The notes under the pieces are model-generated. The model did not search any database, had not been told where the DNA came from, and saw nothing but the letters and a program-made list of their open reading frames with translations. A DNA stretch of 64,000 bases from Salipiger abyssi (GTDB taxonomy: Bacteria > Pseudomonadota > Alphaproteobacteria > Rhodobacterales > Rhodobacteraceae), in assembly GCF_017311415.1 (NCBI RefSeq), contig NZ_JAEKIS010000005.1, positions 186,001 through 250,000 on the forward strand. Direction: 5' to 3'. The position numbers and the translations under genes were made by a program. Shown piece by piece: positions 1 through 9,708 of this stretch (the stretch's first letter is position 1; every line of letters begins with the position of its first letter).

Positions 1-1
1 C

Positions 2-688
2 GTGATGACCCCGCCCGAAGGGTACTGGCCCGGCGTTGCCGAGATCTGCGCGAAATACGACATCCTGCTGGTGGCCGACGAGGTGATCAACGGGTTCGGC
101 CGCACCGGCGCGCGCTTCGGCTGCGAGCGCTACGGCTTTACCCCCGACATTCTGGTGACCTCGAAACAGCTCACGTCGTCCTACATGCCGCTCGCCGCCA
201 TCGTGGTGAACGACAAGGTCTATAACGCCATCGCCGACAACACCGCCAAGCTCGGCACCTTCGGCCATGGCTTCACCGGCTCCGGCCACCCGGTTGCCTG
301 TGCCGTGGGTCTGGAGAACCTCAAGATCATCGAAGAGAAAGACCTGATGGGCAACGCGGCGCGTCTGGAGCCGATGTTCCAGGAGGGGCTGCGCAAATTC
401 GCCGATCACCCGCTGGTGGGCGAGGTGCGCGGCATCGGCCTGATCGCGGGCGTGGAAATGGCCAAGGACCGCGAAAAGCGCCAGTCCTTCGAACCGGCGG
501 GCATGATGGCGGCCAAGGTCACCGCGCTCTGCGCCGAGGAAGGGCTGATCGTGCGCTCGGTCTATGAGACCGTGGCCTTCTGCCCGCCGCTGATCGTGAC
601 CGAAGAGGATATCGAGCAGATCCTCGCCCGCTTCGGCCGCGCGCTCGACCGGGCGTTGGACTGGGCCAAGGAAGAAGGGCTGGTCTGA
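2..688 (+). CDS. Class III (PLP-dependent) aminotransferase, C-terminal part
   Basis: Partial gene; the 5' end lies outside the window, leaving 228 residues. The family transfers an amino group from an amine or omega-amino acid to a keto acid using pyridoxal phosphate. The PLP-ring aspartate motif VADEVINGFGRTG (Asp near fragment residue 26) and a Schiff-base lysine in VTSKQLTSSYMPL (near residue 55) are visible, then the small C-terminal domain with GEVRGIGLIAGVEM. The SKQLTSSYMPL context resembles amine/omega-amino acid:pyruvate transaminases rather than acetylornithine aminotransferase. The substrate cannot be assigned from this fragment. Confidence 0.88.
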   Translation: MMTPPEGYWPGVAEICAKYDILLVADEVINGFGRTGARFGCERYGFTPDILVTSKQLTSSYMPLAAIVVNDKVYNAIADNTAKLGTFGHGFTGSGHPVACAVGLENLKIIEEKDLMGNAARLEPMFQEGLRKFADHPLVGEVRGIGLIAGVEMAKDREKRQSFEPAGMMAAKVTALCAEEGLIVRSVYETVAFCPPLIVTEEDIEQILARFGRALDRALDWAKEEGLV

Positions 689-718
689 GCCGCGCGCCAC
701 AGCGCACATGAACAGAGC

Positions 719-742
719 GGTGGGCGGGATTGCCCACCCTAC
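719..742 (-). repeat. GTAG-headed palindromic repeat, copy 1 (single)
   Basis: GGTGGGC (719-725) and GCCCACC (732-738) form a hairpin, followed by CTAC; on the minus strand it reads GTAG then hairpin. It is one of eight copies in the window and lies between two convergent genes. Confidence 0.8.
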
Positions 743-754
743 ACCCTGCGCACC

Positions 755-1423
755 TTACCCGATGCTTTGCGCCAGCACCCGGCTGATCGTGGTGAGTGTG
801 GCGCCGCTTTCCTCCCGCAACGCATTGAACGCCTGCTGGACGGCCTGCATGGCCTTGCGCGAGCTTGGCGCCTTGTCGATCACGCCCTCGGCCACCAGCC
901 GCGCCACCACATCCTGACTGAGAATATAGCCGTCCTTGCCCATGCTGCGCAGGAGATAGGCCGCCGTCCCGCCGCCAAGCCGCGACCCGTCGCGCTTGAG
1001 CCAGTCGAGCAGCCCGGCGAAATCCGCCTCGGGCCAGTCGGCCACCCGGCGCCCGAAGGGAGTGCCCTCTTCGGCGAGGCGGCGCAGGAACGCCGCGTTG
1101 TCGCGAATGGCAGCAATCTTGGGCGCCGAGCGGATCACCCGCCTGTCGGCGACGAGATCGTCGAACCAGTCTTCCGACATCATCGACAGCGCGCCCACAT
1201 CGAAGCCGCGAAACGCCTCTTCGATCTCCGGCCATTTGTTCTCGACCACGGTCCAGCTTATCCCGGCCTGAAAGATCCCCCGCGCCATACCCGCAAGCCA
1301 GCGGTCATCGGGGATGGCGGCGATCTCGTCAGGTGATTTCGGCGTCGGAATGCCGGCGAGCACAGCGTCGCGCCCGCCCTTCCGCTCGGCGGCGATATCA
1401 AGGATCTCTTCGAAACGGCGCAT
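755..1423 (-). CDS. Divergent DNA-3-methyladenine glycosylase I (Tag)-like protein
   Basis: 222 residues. Similarity to the Tag family (base excision of 3-methyladenine) lies in the helix FQAGISWTVV (near residue 50), the following GFD segment and the C-terminal region. E. coli Tag has LEGQQAGLSW here; its catalytic Glu aligns with Gly in the present MARGIFQAGISW. The N-terminal Cys and His ligands of the Tag zinc snap are also absent. It may belong to a subfamily with altered chemistry. It faces the aminotransferase and lies next to a small membrane-protein gene on the same strand. Confidence 0.72.
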   Translation of the reverse strand: MRRFEEILDIAAERKGGRDAVLAGIPTPKSPDEIAAIPDDRWLAGMARGIFQAGISWTVVENKWPEIEEAFRGFDVGALSMMSEDWFDDLVADRRVIRSAPKIAAIRDNAAFLRRLAEEGTPFGRRVADWPEADFAGLLDWLKRDGSRLGGGTAAYLLRSMGKDGYILSQDVVARLVAEGVIDKAPSSRKAMQAVQQAFNALREESGATLTTISRVLAQSIG

Positions 1424-1517
1424 CGGCCCCTCCAGCGTTCACACTGAGCGAAAACTGCCGGACGGACCAACAAAGGTAAAGAACAAATTGAGAACAGCCC
1501 GCTGCGGGGCCACCCTA

Positions 1518-1775
1518 TCAATCCGCGCCCGCAGGCACGCTGTTCAGATCCTGAGCATCGCGCTCCACCGCCGCGTCCTCGTTCACCTGTTCGGACTGGC
1601 CAGTGAAATCGTCCATCACGGTGCCCTGTGCCTCGGGCGCCTCGCCGCCGGCTATGACCCAGCCGAGCCAGCCGAGAAAGAGCAGCACGACAATGCCCAG
1701 CCCGGCCCAGATGCCCCAGAGCGGCGCGCGGTGCTGGCGTTCCTGTTTCTTGAGATTGGTGTCGGGTGCCGACAT
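1518..1775 (-). CDS. Small single-span membrane protein, unknown function
   Basis: 85 residues: a basic, hydrophilic N-terminus (MSAPDTNLKKQERQ), one transmembrane helix at about residues 20-43 (WGIWAGLGIVVLLFLGWLGWV), and an acidic tail of about 40 residues. There is no cleavable signal, so an N-in anchor with the acidic tail in the periplasm is likely. A GGAGGGG-type ribosome site lies just upstream of the ATG. It is divergent from pepN. I do not recognise a family. Confidence 0.65.
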   Translation of the reverse strand: MSAPDTNLKKQERQHRAPLWGIWAGLGIVVLLFLGWLGWVIAGGEAPEAQGTVMDDFTGQSEQVNEDAAVERDAQDLNSVPAGAD

Positions 1776-1891
1776 GGTCCCCTCCTTTCGATTTTTCCCG
1801 GGCGCGCGGTTGCCGCCCGTGTCTCATAGGCCTAACACTTTGGCAGCCGACACAGTTCCGGCGCCGCCCCAGCCCCGAGGATGAGAGAGAC

Positions 1892-4507
1892 ATGAAAGAC
1901 GCGAGCCCCCAGACCATCTATCTCGAGGATTACACCCCCTTCGGCTGGCAGGTGGCGGATGTGCATCTCACCGTGGCGCTGGCGCCCAATGCCACAAGGG
2001 TCAAATCGCGCATCCATTTCGTGCCGAACCCGAACGCTCCGGAGCAGGAGTTCTTCCTGCATGGCGAAGAGCTGAAACTGATCCGCGCCGCCATCGACGG
2101 CGAAGAGGTCGCGCCCGAGGTCACGCCGCAGGGCCTGCGCTGCAAGGTGCCCTCCGGCCCGTTCCTCTGGGAGGCGGAGGTCGAGATCGCGCCGGCGGAA
2201 AACTTCGCGCTTGAAGGGCTTTACATGTCGAACGGCATGTATTGCACACAATGCGAGGCGGAAGGCTTTCGCAAGATTACCTATTACCCCGACCGGCCCG
2301 ACGTGATGGCCACCTTCACGGTGCGCATCGAGGGCGATGAGGCGGTGAAACTGTCGAATGGCAACCCCACCGACAGCGGCGAAGGCTGGGCGGAATGGCA
2401 CGATCCCTGGCCGAAACCGGCCTATCTCTTTGCGCTGGTGGCGGGCGATTTGGTGAACCATCCCGGGGAGTTCACCACCATGTCGGGCAAGACGGTGGAG
2501 CTGAACATCTGGGTCCGCCCCGGCGACGAGGACAAATGCGCCTTCGGCATGGAGGCGCTGAAAGCCTCGATGAAATGGGATGAAGAGGTCTACGGGCGCG
2601 AATACGACCTGGACATTTTCAACATTGTTGCGGTCGACGACTTCAATATGGGCGCGATGGAGAACAAGGGGTTGAACATTTTCAACTCTTCCTGCGTTCT
2701 CGCCTCTCCCGAGACCTCGACCGACGCAAATTTCGAGCGCATCGAGGCGATCATCGCGCATGAGTATTTCCACAACTGGACCGGCAACCGCATCACCTGC
2801 CGCGACTGGTTCCAGCTTTGCCTTAAAGAGGGGCTGACGGTGTTCCGCGACAGCCAGTTCACCTCCGACATGCGTTCGGCCGAGGTGAAGCGGATCTCCG
2901 ACGTGATCGACCTGCGCGCGCGCCAGTTCCCCGAGGATCAGGGGCCGCTCTCACACCCGGTACGGCCCGAGAGCTTTCAGGAGATCAACAATTTCTATAC
3001 CGCCACGGTCTATGAGAAAGGCGCCGAGGTGATCGGCATGCTCAAGCGGCTGGTGGGCGACGAGGATTACGCCAAGGCGCTGGATCTCTATTTCGAGCGC
3101 CACGATGGCGACGCGGCGACCATCGAGGACTGGCTGAAGGTGTTCGAGGACGCCACGGGCCGCGATCTGGCGCAGTTCAAGCGCTGGTACTCGCAATCCG
3201 GCACCCCGCATCTGAGCGTGACAGAAGATTATGCCGACGGGGTCTATACGCTGACCTTCAAGCAGCACACGCCGCCCACCCCCGGCCAGTCCGAGAAGGC
3301 GCCGCAGGTGCTGCCCATCGCGGTTGGGCTGCTGAACCCCAATGGCGACGAGGTGGTGCCGACCACGGTGCTGGAGATGACAGAGGCCGAGCAGAGCTTC
3401 AGCTTTTCATGGACTGCTGAAGGCTGGGTTCTGAATACTGGTAATCCAGATGAGATGCCTGAGCGCGTCGATGGAAGTGTTTCAACAAAGCCGGTGCCCT
3501 CGATCCTGCGCGGCTTTTCCGCGCCGGTGGTGCTGGAGCGCGAGACCGCTCCCGAGGAAAAGCGCTTTCTGCTCGCCCATGACACCGACGCATTCAACCG
3601 CTGGGAGGCGAGCCGCGATCTCGCCCGCGCCTGCCTCTACGCGATGATCACCGAGGGCGCCGGGCCGGACACCGCCTGGATCGACGCGCTGGAACAGGTT
3701 GTGCGCGCCGCCGATCTCGATCCGGCTTTCCGCGCGCTGATGCTGTCGCTGCCGACCCAGTCGGAGCTGGCGCAGATGCTGCATGCCAGGGGCGTGACGC
3801 CCGATCCGGACGCGATCTATGCCGCCACCGAGGCGCTGAAAAACGCCATGGCCGAGCGCTGGTCCGTCCTGCTGCCGGCGCTGCGCGAGGAAAGCGCGGT
3901 GAGCGCCGCCTACAGCCCCGATGCCGAGCAATCCGGCAAGCGCGCTCTGGGCAACGCGGTGCTGGCGCTGCAAACCCGGCTCGACGGCGGCAAGGCAGCA
4001 CAAGCGCAATACGATGCCGCCGACAATATGACGATGCAGCTCAGCGCGCTGAGCTGCCTAATCTCGGCGGGCGCCGAAGAGACCGCGCTGGCCGCGTTCG
4101 AGGCGCAGTGGAAAGATGACCGGCTGGTGATGGACAAATGGTTCGCGCTTCAGGTCGCCGCCACCGCCCCGGAAAATGCCGCGACCCGCGCCGGGGCGCT
4201 GACCGAGCGGGCGGATTTCGACTGGAAGAACCCCAACCGTTTCCGCGCGGTGATGGGCTCGCTGGCGATGAACCACGCGGGTTTTCACGCCAAGGATGGC
4301 AGCGGCTACAAGCTGCTGGCGGACTGGCTGATCAAGCTGGACGAGAAAAACCCGCAGACCACGGCGCGCATGTGCTCGGTCTTCCAGACCTGGAAACGCT
4401 ACGATGCAGGACGCCAGGCACTGATGAAGGCCGAGCTGGAGCGCATCGCCGGCAAGCCCGGACTGTCGCGCGACGTGACCGAGATGGTGACACGGCTGCT
4501 GAGCTGA
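1892..4507 (+). CDS. pepN: Aminopeptidase N (M1 zinc metalloprotease)
   Basis: 871 residues, matching bacterial PepN (about 870). It removes N-terminal amino acids from peptides in the cytoplasm. Landmarks: substrate motif GAMEN at residues 254-258, HEYFHNW zinc motif at 290-296 and third ligand Glu313, with the 23-residue spacing to the first His seen in E. coli PepN. The start is ATG 1892 after GAGAGA; an in-frame extension back to 1766 would overlap the divergent membrane-protein gene and has no M1 similarity. The C-terminal half is the helical PepN-specific domain. Confidence 0.96.
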   Translation: MKDASPQTIYLEDYTPFGWQVADVHLTVALAPNATRVKSRIHFVPNPNAPEQEFFLHGEELKLIRAAIDGEEVAPEVTPQGLRCKVPSGPFLWEAEVEIAPAENFALEGLYMSNGMYCTQCEAEGFRKITYYPDRPDVMATFTVRIEGDEAVKLSNGNPTDSGEGWAEWHDPWPKPAYLFALVAGDLVNHPGEFTTMSGKTVELNIWVRPGDEDKCAFGMEALKASMKWDEEVYGREYDLDIFNIVAVDDFNMGAMENKGLNIFNSSCVLASPETSTDANFERIEAIIAHEYFHNWTGNRITCRDWFQLCLKEGLTVFRDSQFTSDMRSAEVKRISDVIDLRARQFPEDQGPLSHPVRPESFQEINNFYTATVYEKGAEVIGMLKRLVGDEDYAKALDLYFERHDGDAATIEDWLKVFEDATGRDLAQFKRWYSQSGTPHLSVTEDYADGVYTLTFKQHTPPTPGQSEKAPQVLPIAVGLLNPNGDEVVPTTVLEMTEAEQSFSFSWTAEGWVLNTGNPDEMPERVDGSVSTKPVPSILRGFSAPVVLERETAPEEKRFLLAHDTDAFNRWEASRDLARACLYAMITEGAGPDTAWIDALEQVVRAADLDPAFRALMLSLPTQSELAQMLHARGVTPDPDAIYAATEALKNAMAERWSVLLPALREESAVSAAYSPDAEQSGKRALGNAVLALQTRLDGGKAAQAQYDAADNMTMQLSALSCLISAGAEETALAAFEAQWKDDRLVMDKWFALQVAATAPENAATRAGALTERADFDWKNPNRFRAVMGSLAMNHAGFHAKDGSGYKLLADWLIKLDEKNPQTTARMCSVFQTWKRYDAGRQALMKAELERIAGKPGLSRDVTEMVTRLLS

Positions 4508-4531
4508 CCCCGGCTGGCGGCTGTCTGGAGC

Positions 4532-4555
4532 GGTGGGCAGAATTGCCCACCCTAC
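4532..4555 (-). repeat. GTAG-headed palindromic repeat, copy 2 (single)
   Basis: GGTGGGC and GCCCACC arms followed by CTAC, in the same orientation as copy 1, 24 nt after the pepN stop. It lies between convergent pepN and the lytic transglycosylase and could form a transcript-end hairpin. Confidence 0.8.
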
Positions 4556-4690
4556 GCGGGCGATGACGGGGATCGTGGCGGATGGCAACGGCGAATGACC
4601 GTCCGCGCCTTCGCCTTCGAACATTCGAACAAAAGCGCTGAACGATATGTGCCGGCGGGTCCGTCTCGGGTGATCGTTTGCACCACCCGG

Positions 4691-4728
4691 GCGAATGCCT
4701 CCGGGAGAGTAGTTGCCGAAAAGAGGAA
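4691..4728 (+). repeat. Degenerate copy of the second intergenic repeat family
   Basis: GCGAATGCCTCCGGGAG followed by a decayed GTAGTTG and AAAAGAGGAA. The first 14 bases (GCGAATGCCTCCGG) equal those at 25054-25067, where a complete palindromic copy occurs. Only one arm is recognisable here. Confidence 0.55.
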
Positions 4729-4747
4729 CGTCGGACGTGACCCGGGA

Positions 4748-5623
4748 TCAGTGCTCCCGGCCGATGTCCTGTTCGGCGGTCGTACCCGAGGTGGCAATGA
4801 CGGGATCGGAGGCTTTGCGCACGATGGTTCCGTCGATGCTGAGCGCCACGACCCCCTGCATTTCCGGCAATTGCGGGCGCGTGCCCTCAAGCCCGGCCAT
4901 GAGCGCGGGCTGGCCCCAGGCATCGGGGCGCGCCACCGGTTTCAGCGAGCGCGGCAGACCGGCGCAATAGGGCTGCGCGCGCGTCCATGCGATCATGTCC
5001 TCGCGTTTCGCCCGCGAGTGAAACGGGCCCCAGTCGGCCGCCACGCCGCGCATATTTCGGCTCACCACCCCGTCGCGCGCCACGGTCTTGGCCATGATGC
5101 GCAGCCCGCAGGCCAGGTTGAGACGCGGATCCTTGAGCGCCGCCCCGCTGCGCGCTTCGCAGCCATAGAGCCGCGCGGTCGAGGGCAGGATTTGCAGCAG
5201 CCCATACCACAGCCCGCCGCCGCCCACGGCGGTGGGGCGATACGTGCTTTCATGCTTGGCCAGCGTCGAAACCAGCCCCAGCCAAAACGCCTCGCGGTCG
5301 GCCTGGGTGGCGCTGGGATAGGCCGGGCACCAGGTCGAAATATCGGCGGGCACGGTTTCCGGCAGGCGGCTGGCATGACCGCGCAGCGCCGACAGCGCCG
5401 CCAGAGACCAGGTGTTGCGGTCTGCGGATCTGCCCCAGCGCGCCTCGGGGATGCGCATCCGGCGCACCTGCGGGCGCAGCGACTCGGACACAGCCGCCGT
5501 CACCTTGGCGATGGGCGGAAGGCGGACCGGATCGGACCAGGCGGCGCTTGCAGTGACCAGCGCCGCCACGACACAGAGAACACGGGGCAGCATGGCCCAG
5601 ACGCTTGCCACATCGGGTTCCAT
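4748..5623 (-). CDS. Lytic murein transglycosylase (SLT domain), exported
   Basis: About 291 residues from ATG 5623; ATG 5593 is also possible because no strong ribosome site separates them. A hydrophobic leader ending near TASAAWSD looks like a signal peptide, so it acts on peptidoglycan in the periplasm. The SLT core follows: AKHESTYRP with catalytic Glu about residue 125, then GLWYGLLQILPSTARLYGC. The Glu-Ser pair and the aromatic GLLQ segment are family hallmarks. The last 50 residues after the domain have no recognised fold. Substrate class among lytic transglycosylases is not determined. Confidence 0.82.
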   Translation of the reverse strand: MEPDVASVWAMLPRVLCVVAALVTASAAWSDPVRLPPIAKVTAAVSESLRPQVRRMRIPEARWGRSADRNTWSLAALSALRGHASRLPETVPADISTWCPAYPSATQADREAFWLGLVSTLAKHESTYRPTAVGGGGLWYGLLQILPSTARLYGCEARSGAALKDPRLNLACGLRIMAKTVARDGVVSRNMRGVAADWGPFHSRAKREDMIAWTRAQPYCAGLPRSLKPVARPDAWGQPALMAGLEGTRPQLPEMQGVVALSIDGTIVRKASDPVIATSGTTAEQDIGREH

Positions 5624-5685
5624 GGGTAAAGCGCGAGGGGGTGGCATCCCCGAGGCGCATAGGTGGAAACCGGGTATCGCCTGCA

Positions 5686-5700
5686 TTAACCCTTTGTAAA
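5686..5700 (+). promoter_or_regulatory. Possible CtrA-like site (TTAA-N7-TAAA)
   Basis: TTAACCCTTTGTAAA matches TTAA-N7-TTAA except one base. It lies between divergent genes (lytic transglycosylase and the 5726 ORF) in the only AT-rich stretch of that spacer. Weak single-site evidence. Confidence 0.25.
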
Positions 5701-5725
5701 TCAATGCGGCAGGACCGGGACAGCG

Positions 5726-7132
5726 ATGCGCGGAATGCCGCCGCTTCTTCGCCGGAACGCCCTCATGACGCCCGAATCCGCGACCAGTCTCTCCGTCATG
5801 ATGGTTCCCGGTAAGATTCCCGATCTGTTTCCAGCAGTCCGCGCCCTGGGCGCCCGGCTGGGTGTGCGACCCCGTGCCGGGGAGGTTTCGATGCCGCTGC
5901 CCTCACGCCCGGAGGACTGTCCCGGCAGCGCGCCACAGCCCCGGATCCTGATCCCGGTCCGCGACGCCCCGCCCGACGCGGTGCAGCGCGACCGCCTGCG
6001 GACGCAGGGGCGCTATCTCGCCCGGCAGGAGGCCTGGGAGGTGCTGGCGCGCGGGCTGCGCGAGGCGGATACCGCCCGAGATGCCGCGCCCGGAGGCACG
6101 CCGGTAGCGCGGCTTCTGGCCGAGGGCGCCTGTTCGGACGCGATGGGGAGCGCGCTGGCCGCTGTCCGTCGCGACGATCCCACCGCCGCCCGCGCCAGCC
6201 TTTTCGCCCTGCGCGACGCCATCGACGGCGCCGAACGCGCGCCCTGGCTCGCCGCCATGCTGGCGCAAGCGCATCTCGGCGTGGCCAAAGCTTGGGCCAC
6301 CCGCTCTGGCGGCCTCCTGCATCGCGATGCCCGGGCGCAACATCTGGAAGCGGCGCAGCGACTGATCGCACCCTTCGATCCGCTGGAGCACGACTCGCCC
6401 CTGCTTGCCGCGCTGCGCTGCGCTCTGCTCGATCTGGATCCGCATCCGGAGCATCGGGTCTATGACGATTACGAGGATCTGATCGACCTCGATCCCGCCT
6501 GCCCCGACCACCTGCGCGCGCTGGGACGCGACCTGATCCCGCAGCGCTTTGGCGACTGGGAGCGGCTCGACCGCGAGGCGCGGCGCACCGCCGGGCACAC
6601 CGCGGATATCTGGGGGCTGGGCGGCTATGCCTGGGTGTGGTTCGACGCGCTGGCGGGCGCCGCGCCGGGCGGCTTCGCGAATGTGGATGCGGAGCTCTTC
6701 GCCGAGGGGCTGCACGATATCCTGCATCGCCGCCCCGATCAGCACATGGCCAACCTGCTGGCCGCCTATTGCGGGCTGACGCTCTCGGGTGCCGCCGTGC
6801 CGGGCTCGGCCCGGGCCCGCATTGCCGGCTGTTTCGGCTGGATCGCGCAGGACCATCTGCGCGAGGTGCATCCCGAGCTCTGGGCCGATGCCCGCCCCGT
6901 CCGGGGCAGCACCGACGGCGGCGAGCGGCTGCGGCTGGGTGAGGCCCGCGCGCTCTCTGCGCTGGCGGAGCATTTCGCCCATCAGCTGGCGCGCGGCCGG
7001 CAGGTGCGCTTTACCGAGGCGGGCATCGTGCTGACACCCTCGCCCTGTGCCGCCTGCACCCTTGCTCCCTGTTCCGCTCTGGCGTATCCCCGTCGCGATC
7101 AGCGAGACGAGGATGCGCCATGCTTGACCTGA
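5726..7132 (+). CDS. Conserved hypothetical protein, helical, unknown function
   Basis: 468 residues if started at ATG 5726 (preceded by CGGGACAGCG); ATGs at 5735 and 5765 are alternatives. No transmembrane segment or signal peptide is obvious. The middle (residues 90-400) is rich in Ala/Leu/Arg/Asp with helix-like spacing and the repeated acidic segment [16 protein letters not shown], suggestive of a TPR-like solenoid but without a clear repeat. The C-terminus has CAACTLAPC, a three-Cys cluster. It overlaps the start of gatB by 13 nt, so translation is probably coupled. I do not recognise the family. Confidence 0.7.
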   Translation: MRGMPPLLRRNALMTPESATSLSVMMVPGKIPDLFPAVRALGARLGVRPRAGEVSMPLPSRPEDCPGSAPQPRILIPVRDAPPDAVQRDRLRTQGRYLARQEAWEVLARGLREADTARDAAPGGTPVARLLAEGACSDAMGSALAAVRRDDPTAARASLFALRDAIDGAERAPWLAAMLAQAHLGVAKAWATRSGGLLHRDARAQHLEAAQRLIAPFDPLEHDSPLLAALRCALLDLDPHPEHRVYDDYEDLIDLDPACPDHLRALGRDLIPQRFGDWERLDREARRTAGHTADIWGLGGYAWVWFDALAGAAPGGFANVDAELFAEGLHDILHRRPDQHMANLLAAYCGLTLSGAAVPGSARARIAGCFGWIAQDHLREVHPELWADARPVRGSTDGGERLRLGEARALSALAEHFAHQLARGRQVRFTEAGIVLTPSPCAACTLAPCSALAYPRRDQRDEDAPCLT

Positions 7133-8634
7133 GCTTCGAGACCCCCAAACCCAAGGTCATCGCCGGGGCCAAATACGATTGGGAACTGGTGATCGGCATG
7201 GAGGTGCATGCCCAGGTCGCCTCCGAGGCCAAGCTGTTCTCGGGCGCCTCGACCAAATTCGGCGCAGAGCCGAACAGCAATGTCAGCTTCGTGGACGCGG
7301 CCATGCCCGGCATGCTGCCGGTCATCAACGAATTCTGCGTCGAGCAGGCGGTGCGCACCGGGCTGGGGCTGAAGGCAGAGATCAACCTGAAATCGGCCTT
7401 CGACCGCAAGAACTATTTCTACCCCGATCTGCCGCAGGGCTATCAGATCTCGCAGCTTTATCACCCCATCGTCGGCGAAGGCGAAGTGATCGTGGATATG
7501 GAGCCGGGCATCGCCCGCCTCGTGCGCATCGAGCGCATCCATATCGAGCAGGATGCCGGCAAGTCGATCCACGACATGGACCCGAACATGTCCTTCGTCG
7601 ATCTCAACCGCACCGGCGTGGCGCTGATGGAGATCGTCTCGCGCCCCGACATTCGCGGGCCCGAAGAGGCCGCCGCCTATGTGTCGAAGCTGCGGCAGAT
7701 CCTGCGGTATCTCGGCACCTGCGACGGCAATATGCAGAACGGCAACCTGCGGGCCGATGTGAACGTATCGGTCTGCCGCCCCGGCCAGTACGAGAAATAT
7801 CAGGAAACCCAGGATTTCAGCCATCTCGGCACGCGCTGCGAGATCAAGAACATGAACTCCATGCGCTTTATCCAGGCCGCCATCGACTACGAGGCGCGCC
7901 GCCAGATCGCCATTCTCGAGGCCGGCGGCTCGGTCGATCAGGAAACCCGGCTCTACGATCCCGACAAGGGCGAGACGCGGTCGATGCGCTCCAAGGAAGA
8001 GGCGCATGATTACCGCTACTTCCCCGATCCCGACCTGCTGCCGCTGGAGATCGAACAGGCCTGGGTGGACGATATCGCCGCAAACCTGCCCGAGCTGCCG
8101 GATGCCAAGAAGGCGCGGTTCGTGGGCGATTTCGGCCTGTCGGAATACGATGCCGGCGTGCTGACCGCCGAGGTGGCGAATGCCGCCTATTTCGAAGAGG
8201 TCGCGGGCGAGGCGGGCGACGGCAAGCTGGCCGCCAACTGGGTGATCAACGAGCTCTTCGGCCGTCTCAAGAAGGAAGGTCACGAGATCACCGAAAGCCC
8301 GGTGTCCCCGGCACAGTTGGCGGGTATCGTGCGGCTGATCAAGTCGGACGCGATTTCCGGCAAGATCGCCAAGGATCTGTTCGAGATCGTCTATACCGAG
8401 GGCGGCGACCCGGAAAAGATCGTCGAAGAGCGCGGCATGAAGCAGGTGACCGATACCGGCGCCATCGAAACCGCCGTCGACGCGATCATCGCCGCCAACC
8501 CGACGCAGGTGGAAAAGGCCAAGCAGAACCCCAAGCTCGCGGGCTGGTTCGTCGGGCAGGTGATGAAGGCCACCGGCGGCAAAGCCAACCCCAAGGCGGT
8601 GAACGAGATCGTCTCGAAGAAACTCGCACAGTAA
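7120..8634 (+). CDS. gatB: Aspartyl/glutamyl-tRNA amidotransferase subunit B
   Basis: 504 residues, normal for GatB. With GatA and GatC it converts Glu-tRNA(Gln), and Asp-tRNA(Asn) where needed, to the amidated form in the cytoplasm. Visible: IGMEVHAQV near residue 26, the kinase/transamidase core including [15 protein letters not shown] and RCEIKNMNS, and the tail region for tRNA binding ending in [15 protein letters not shown]. Its partners gatC-gatA are about 17 kb away at 25.3-27.1 kb on the same strand, so the subunits are unlinked. It is followed by a GC-rich hairpin. Confidence 0.97.
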   Translation: MLDLSFETPKPKVIAGAKYDWELVIGMEVHAQVASEAKLFSGASTKFGAEPNSNVSFVDAAMPGMLPVINEFCVEQAVRTGLGLKAEINLKSAFDRKNYFYPDLPQGYQISQLYHPIVGEGEVIVDMEPGIARLVRIERIHIEQDAGKSIHDMDPNMSFVDLNRTGVALMEIVSRPDIRGPEEAAAYVSKLRQILRYLGTCDGNMQNGNLRADVNVSVCRPGQYEKYQETQDFSHLGTRCEIKNMNSMRFIQAAIDYEARRQIAILEAGGSVDQETRLYDPDKGETRSMRSKEEAHDYRYFPDPDLLPLEIEQAWVDDIAANLPELPDAKKARFVGDFGLSEYDAGVLTAEVANAAYFEEVAGEAGDGKLAANWVINELFGRLKKEGHEITESPVSPAQLAGIVRLIKSDAISGKIAKDLFEIVYTEGGDPEKIVEERGMKQVTDTGAIETAVDAIIAANPTQVEKAKQNPKLAGWFVGQVMKATGGKANPKAVNEIVSKKLAQ

Positions 8635-8642
8635 CCCTGCTC

Positions 8643-8668
8643 GGCCATCCCGCGCCCGCGGGGTGGCC
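8643..8668. terminator. GC-rich hairpin between convergent genes
   Basis: A 12-bp stem with a 2-nt loop (GGCCATCCCGCG / CGCGGGGTGGCC, one G-T pair) starts 8 nt after gatB and ends 12 nt before the end of the convergent EEP gene. There is no T-run, so it may be a boundary hairpin rather than a strong intrinsic terminator. Confidence 0.5.
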
Positions 8669-8679
8669 CGTCTGCCGCT

Positions 8680-9702
8680 CTACAGGTCGATGTCCAGCGT
8701 CACCGGGAAATGGTCTGATGCGGTCAGCAGCGCCTGGCGCAACTCCGGCGTTTCCCAGCAGACCGGGTCGTCGAACGGGTGCCAGATGTGCCATTTCGGC
8801 CCTCGCGCCGCGAGATCGGGCGACACCATGATGTAGTCCAGCATCGCCTGCAAATAGCGCTGCTCGCCCGAAATATAGAAGCGTGCGGTGGTCGGCTGCG
8901 CCCCCAGCTTCGCATTCAGCGCCTGGGTCGCATGCGGATCGTAGAGCCGCGGCCCGCCATCGCCCAGCACGATCTCGACCGAGCTGCGCCCAAACAAGTG
9001 CTCGTATTCGTCGAGCCCCGGGCCGTCGTTCAGATCGCCCATCACGATCAGGCTCTCGCCTGCCTCCAGATGCGTCGCCACCCGGCGCCGCAGCCAGATC
9101 GCCTGGGCGAGCTGCTTGCGCCGGTTGGCAATGGCCAGCCGCATGATCTGGTCGCGGGTCTGCGCCCCGTGCGGCGCCTTGGATTTCAGATGCGCCCCGA
9201 TCAGCCGCAGCACATTGCCCTTCGCCGTCACCGCCTCCACCTCCAGCGGCGGTTTCGAGAACACCACCTTGTCCTCGGTGGCGTCGATATCGAGGTCGAT
9301 GCGGAACACCCCGTCGAAACGCGGCGCGCCGTCATCGCCCTGCGCCGGGCCGCGCTCGCCCACCGGAGCGTGACGCGCGCTCAGCACGGCAGGATCGTAG
9401 AGCAGCGCGATCTCCTGCTGGGTGTCGTTGACGAAACCGGTCAGCACCTCGCGGGTGCGCAGATCGAAGGCTGAGGCAAAACTCTTGAGCGCGCGTGTGG
9501 TGTCGCGGCGGGAATTGCCGTCCGGCGCCTCGATGATCATCACCGCATCGGCGTTCATCGCGGTAAAGACGATGCCCAGCGTCTCGATCTGCTGCGCCCG
9601 GGTGATGTCGTGCCGCGCCGACCAGCCGTCATCGACAAGCAGCGCGCCGCTCTCGTCGAAAAGCGAATCGAACCATTCGACATTGTAGGTGGCGAGCCGC
9701 AT
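8680..9702 (-). CDS. Endonuclease/exonuclease/phosphatase family protein
   Basis: 340 residues. The DNase I-like fold is shown by the N-terminal NVEWFDSLF, the metal-binding Glu in IIEAPDG (about residue 60), GAHLKSKAP, GDLNDGPG and the C-terminal SDHFPVTLDI with the catalytic Asp-His. No signal peptide is seen, so a cytoplasmic enzyme is likely. Whether it cleaves DNA, RNA or a phosphoester metabolite cannot be told. It lies 7 nt downstream of the TerB-DnaJ gene on the same strand and is probably cotranscribed. Confidence 0.85.
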   Translation of the reverse strand: MRLATYNVEWFDSLFDESGALLVDDGWSARHDITRAQQIETLGIVFTAMNADAVMIIEAPDGNSRRDTTRALKSFASAFDLRTREVLTGFVNDTQQEIALLYDPAVLSARHAPVGERGPAQGDDGAPRFDGVFRIDLDIDATEDKVVFSKPPLEVEAVTAKGNVLRLIGAHLKSKAPHGAQTRDQIMRLAIANRRKQLAQAIWLRRRVATHLEAGESLIVMGDLNDGPGLDEYEHLFGRSSVEIVLGDGGPRLYDPHATQALNAKLGAQPTTARFYISGEQRYLQAMLDYIMVSPDLAARGPKWHIWHPFDDPVCWETPELRQALLTASDHFPVTLDIDL

Positions 9703-9708
9703 CCGCGC

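Noticed and set aside
1766-1891. N-terminal extension of pepN
   Set aside because: In-frame but overlaps the divergent gene, lacks M1 similarity, and ATG 1892 has a ribosome site.
4614-4628. TTCGAACATTCGAAC as a LexA box
   Set aside because: Half-site spacing (GTTC-N4-GTTC) is not the alphaproteobacterial GTTC-N7-GTTC, and it is in a convergent spacer.
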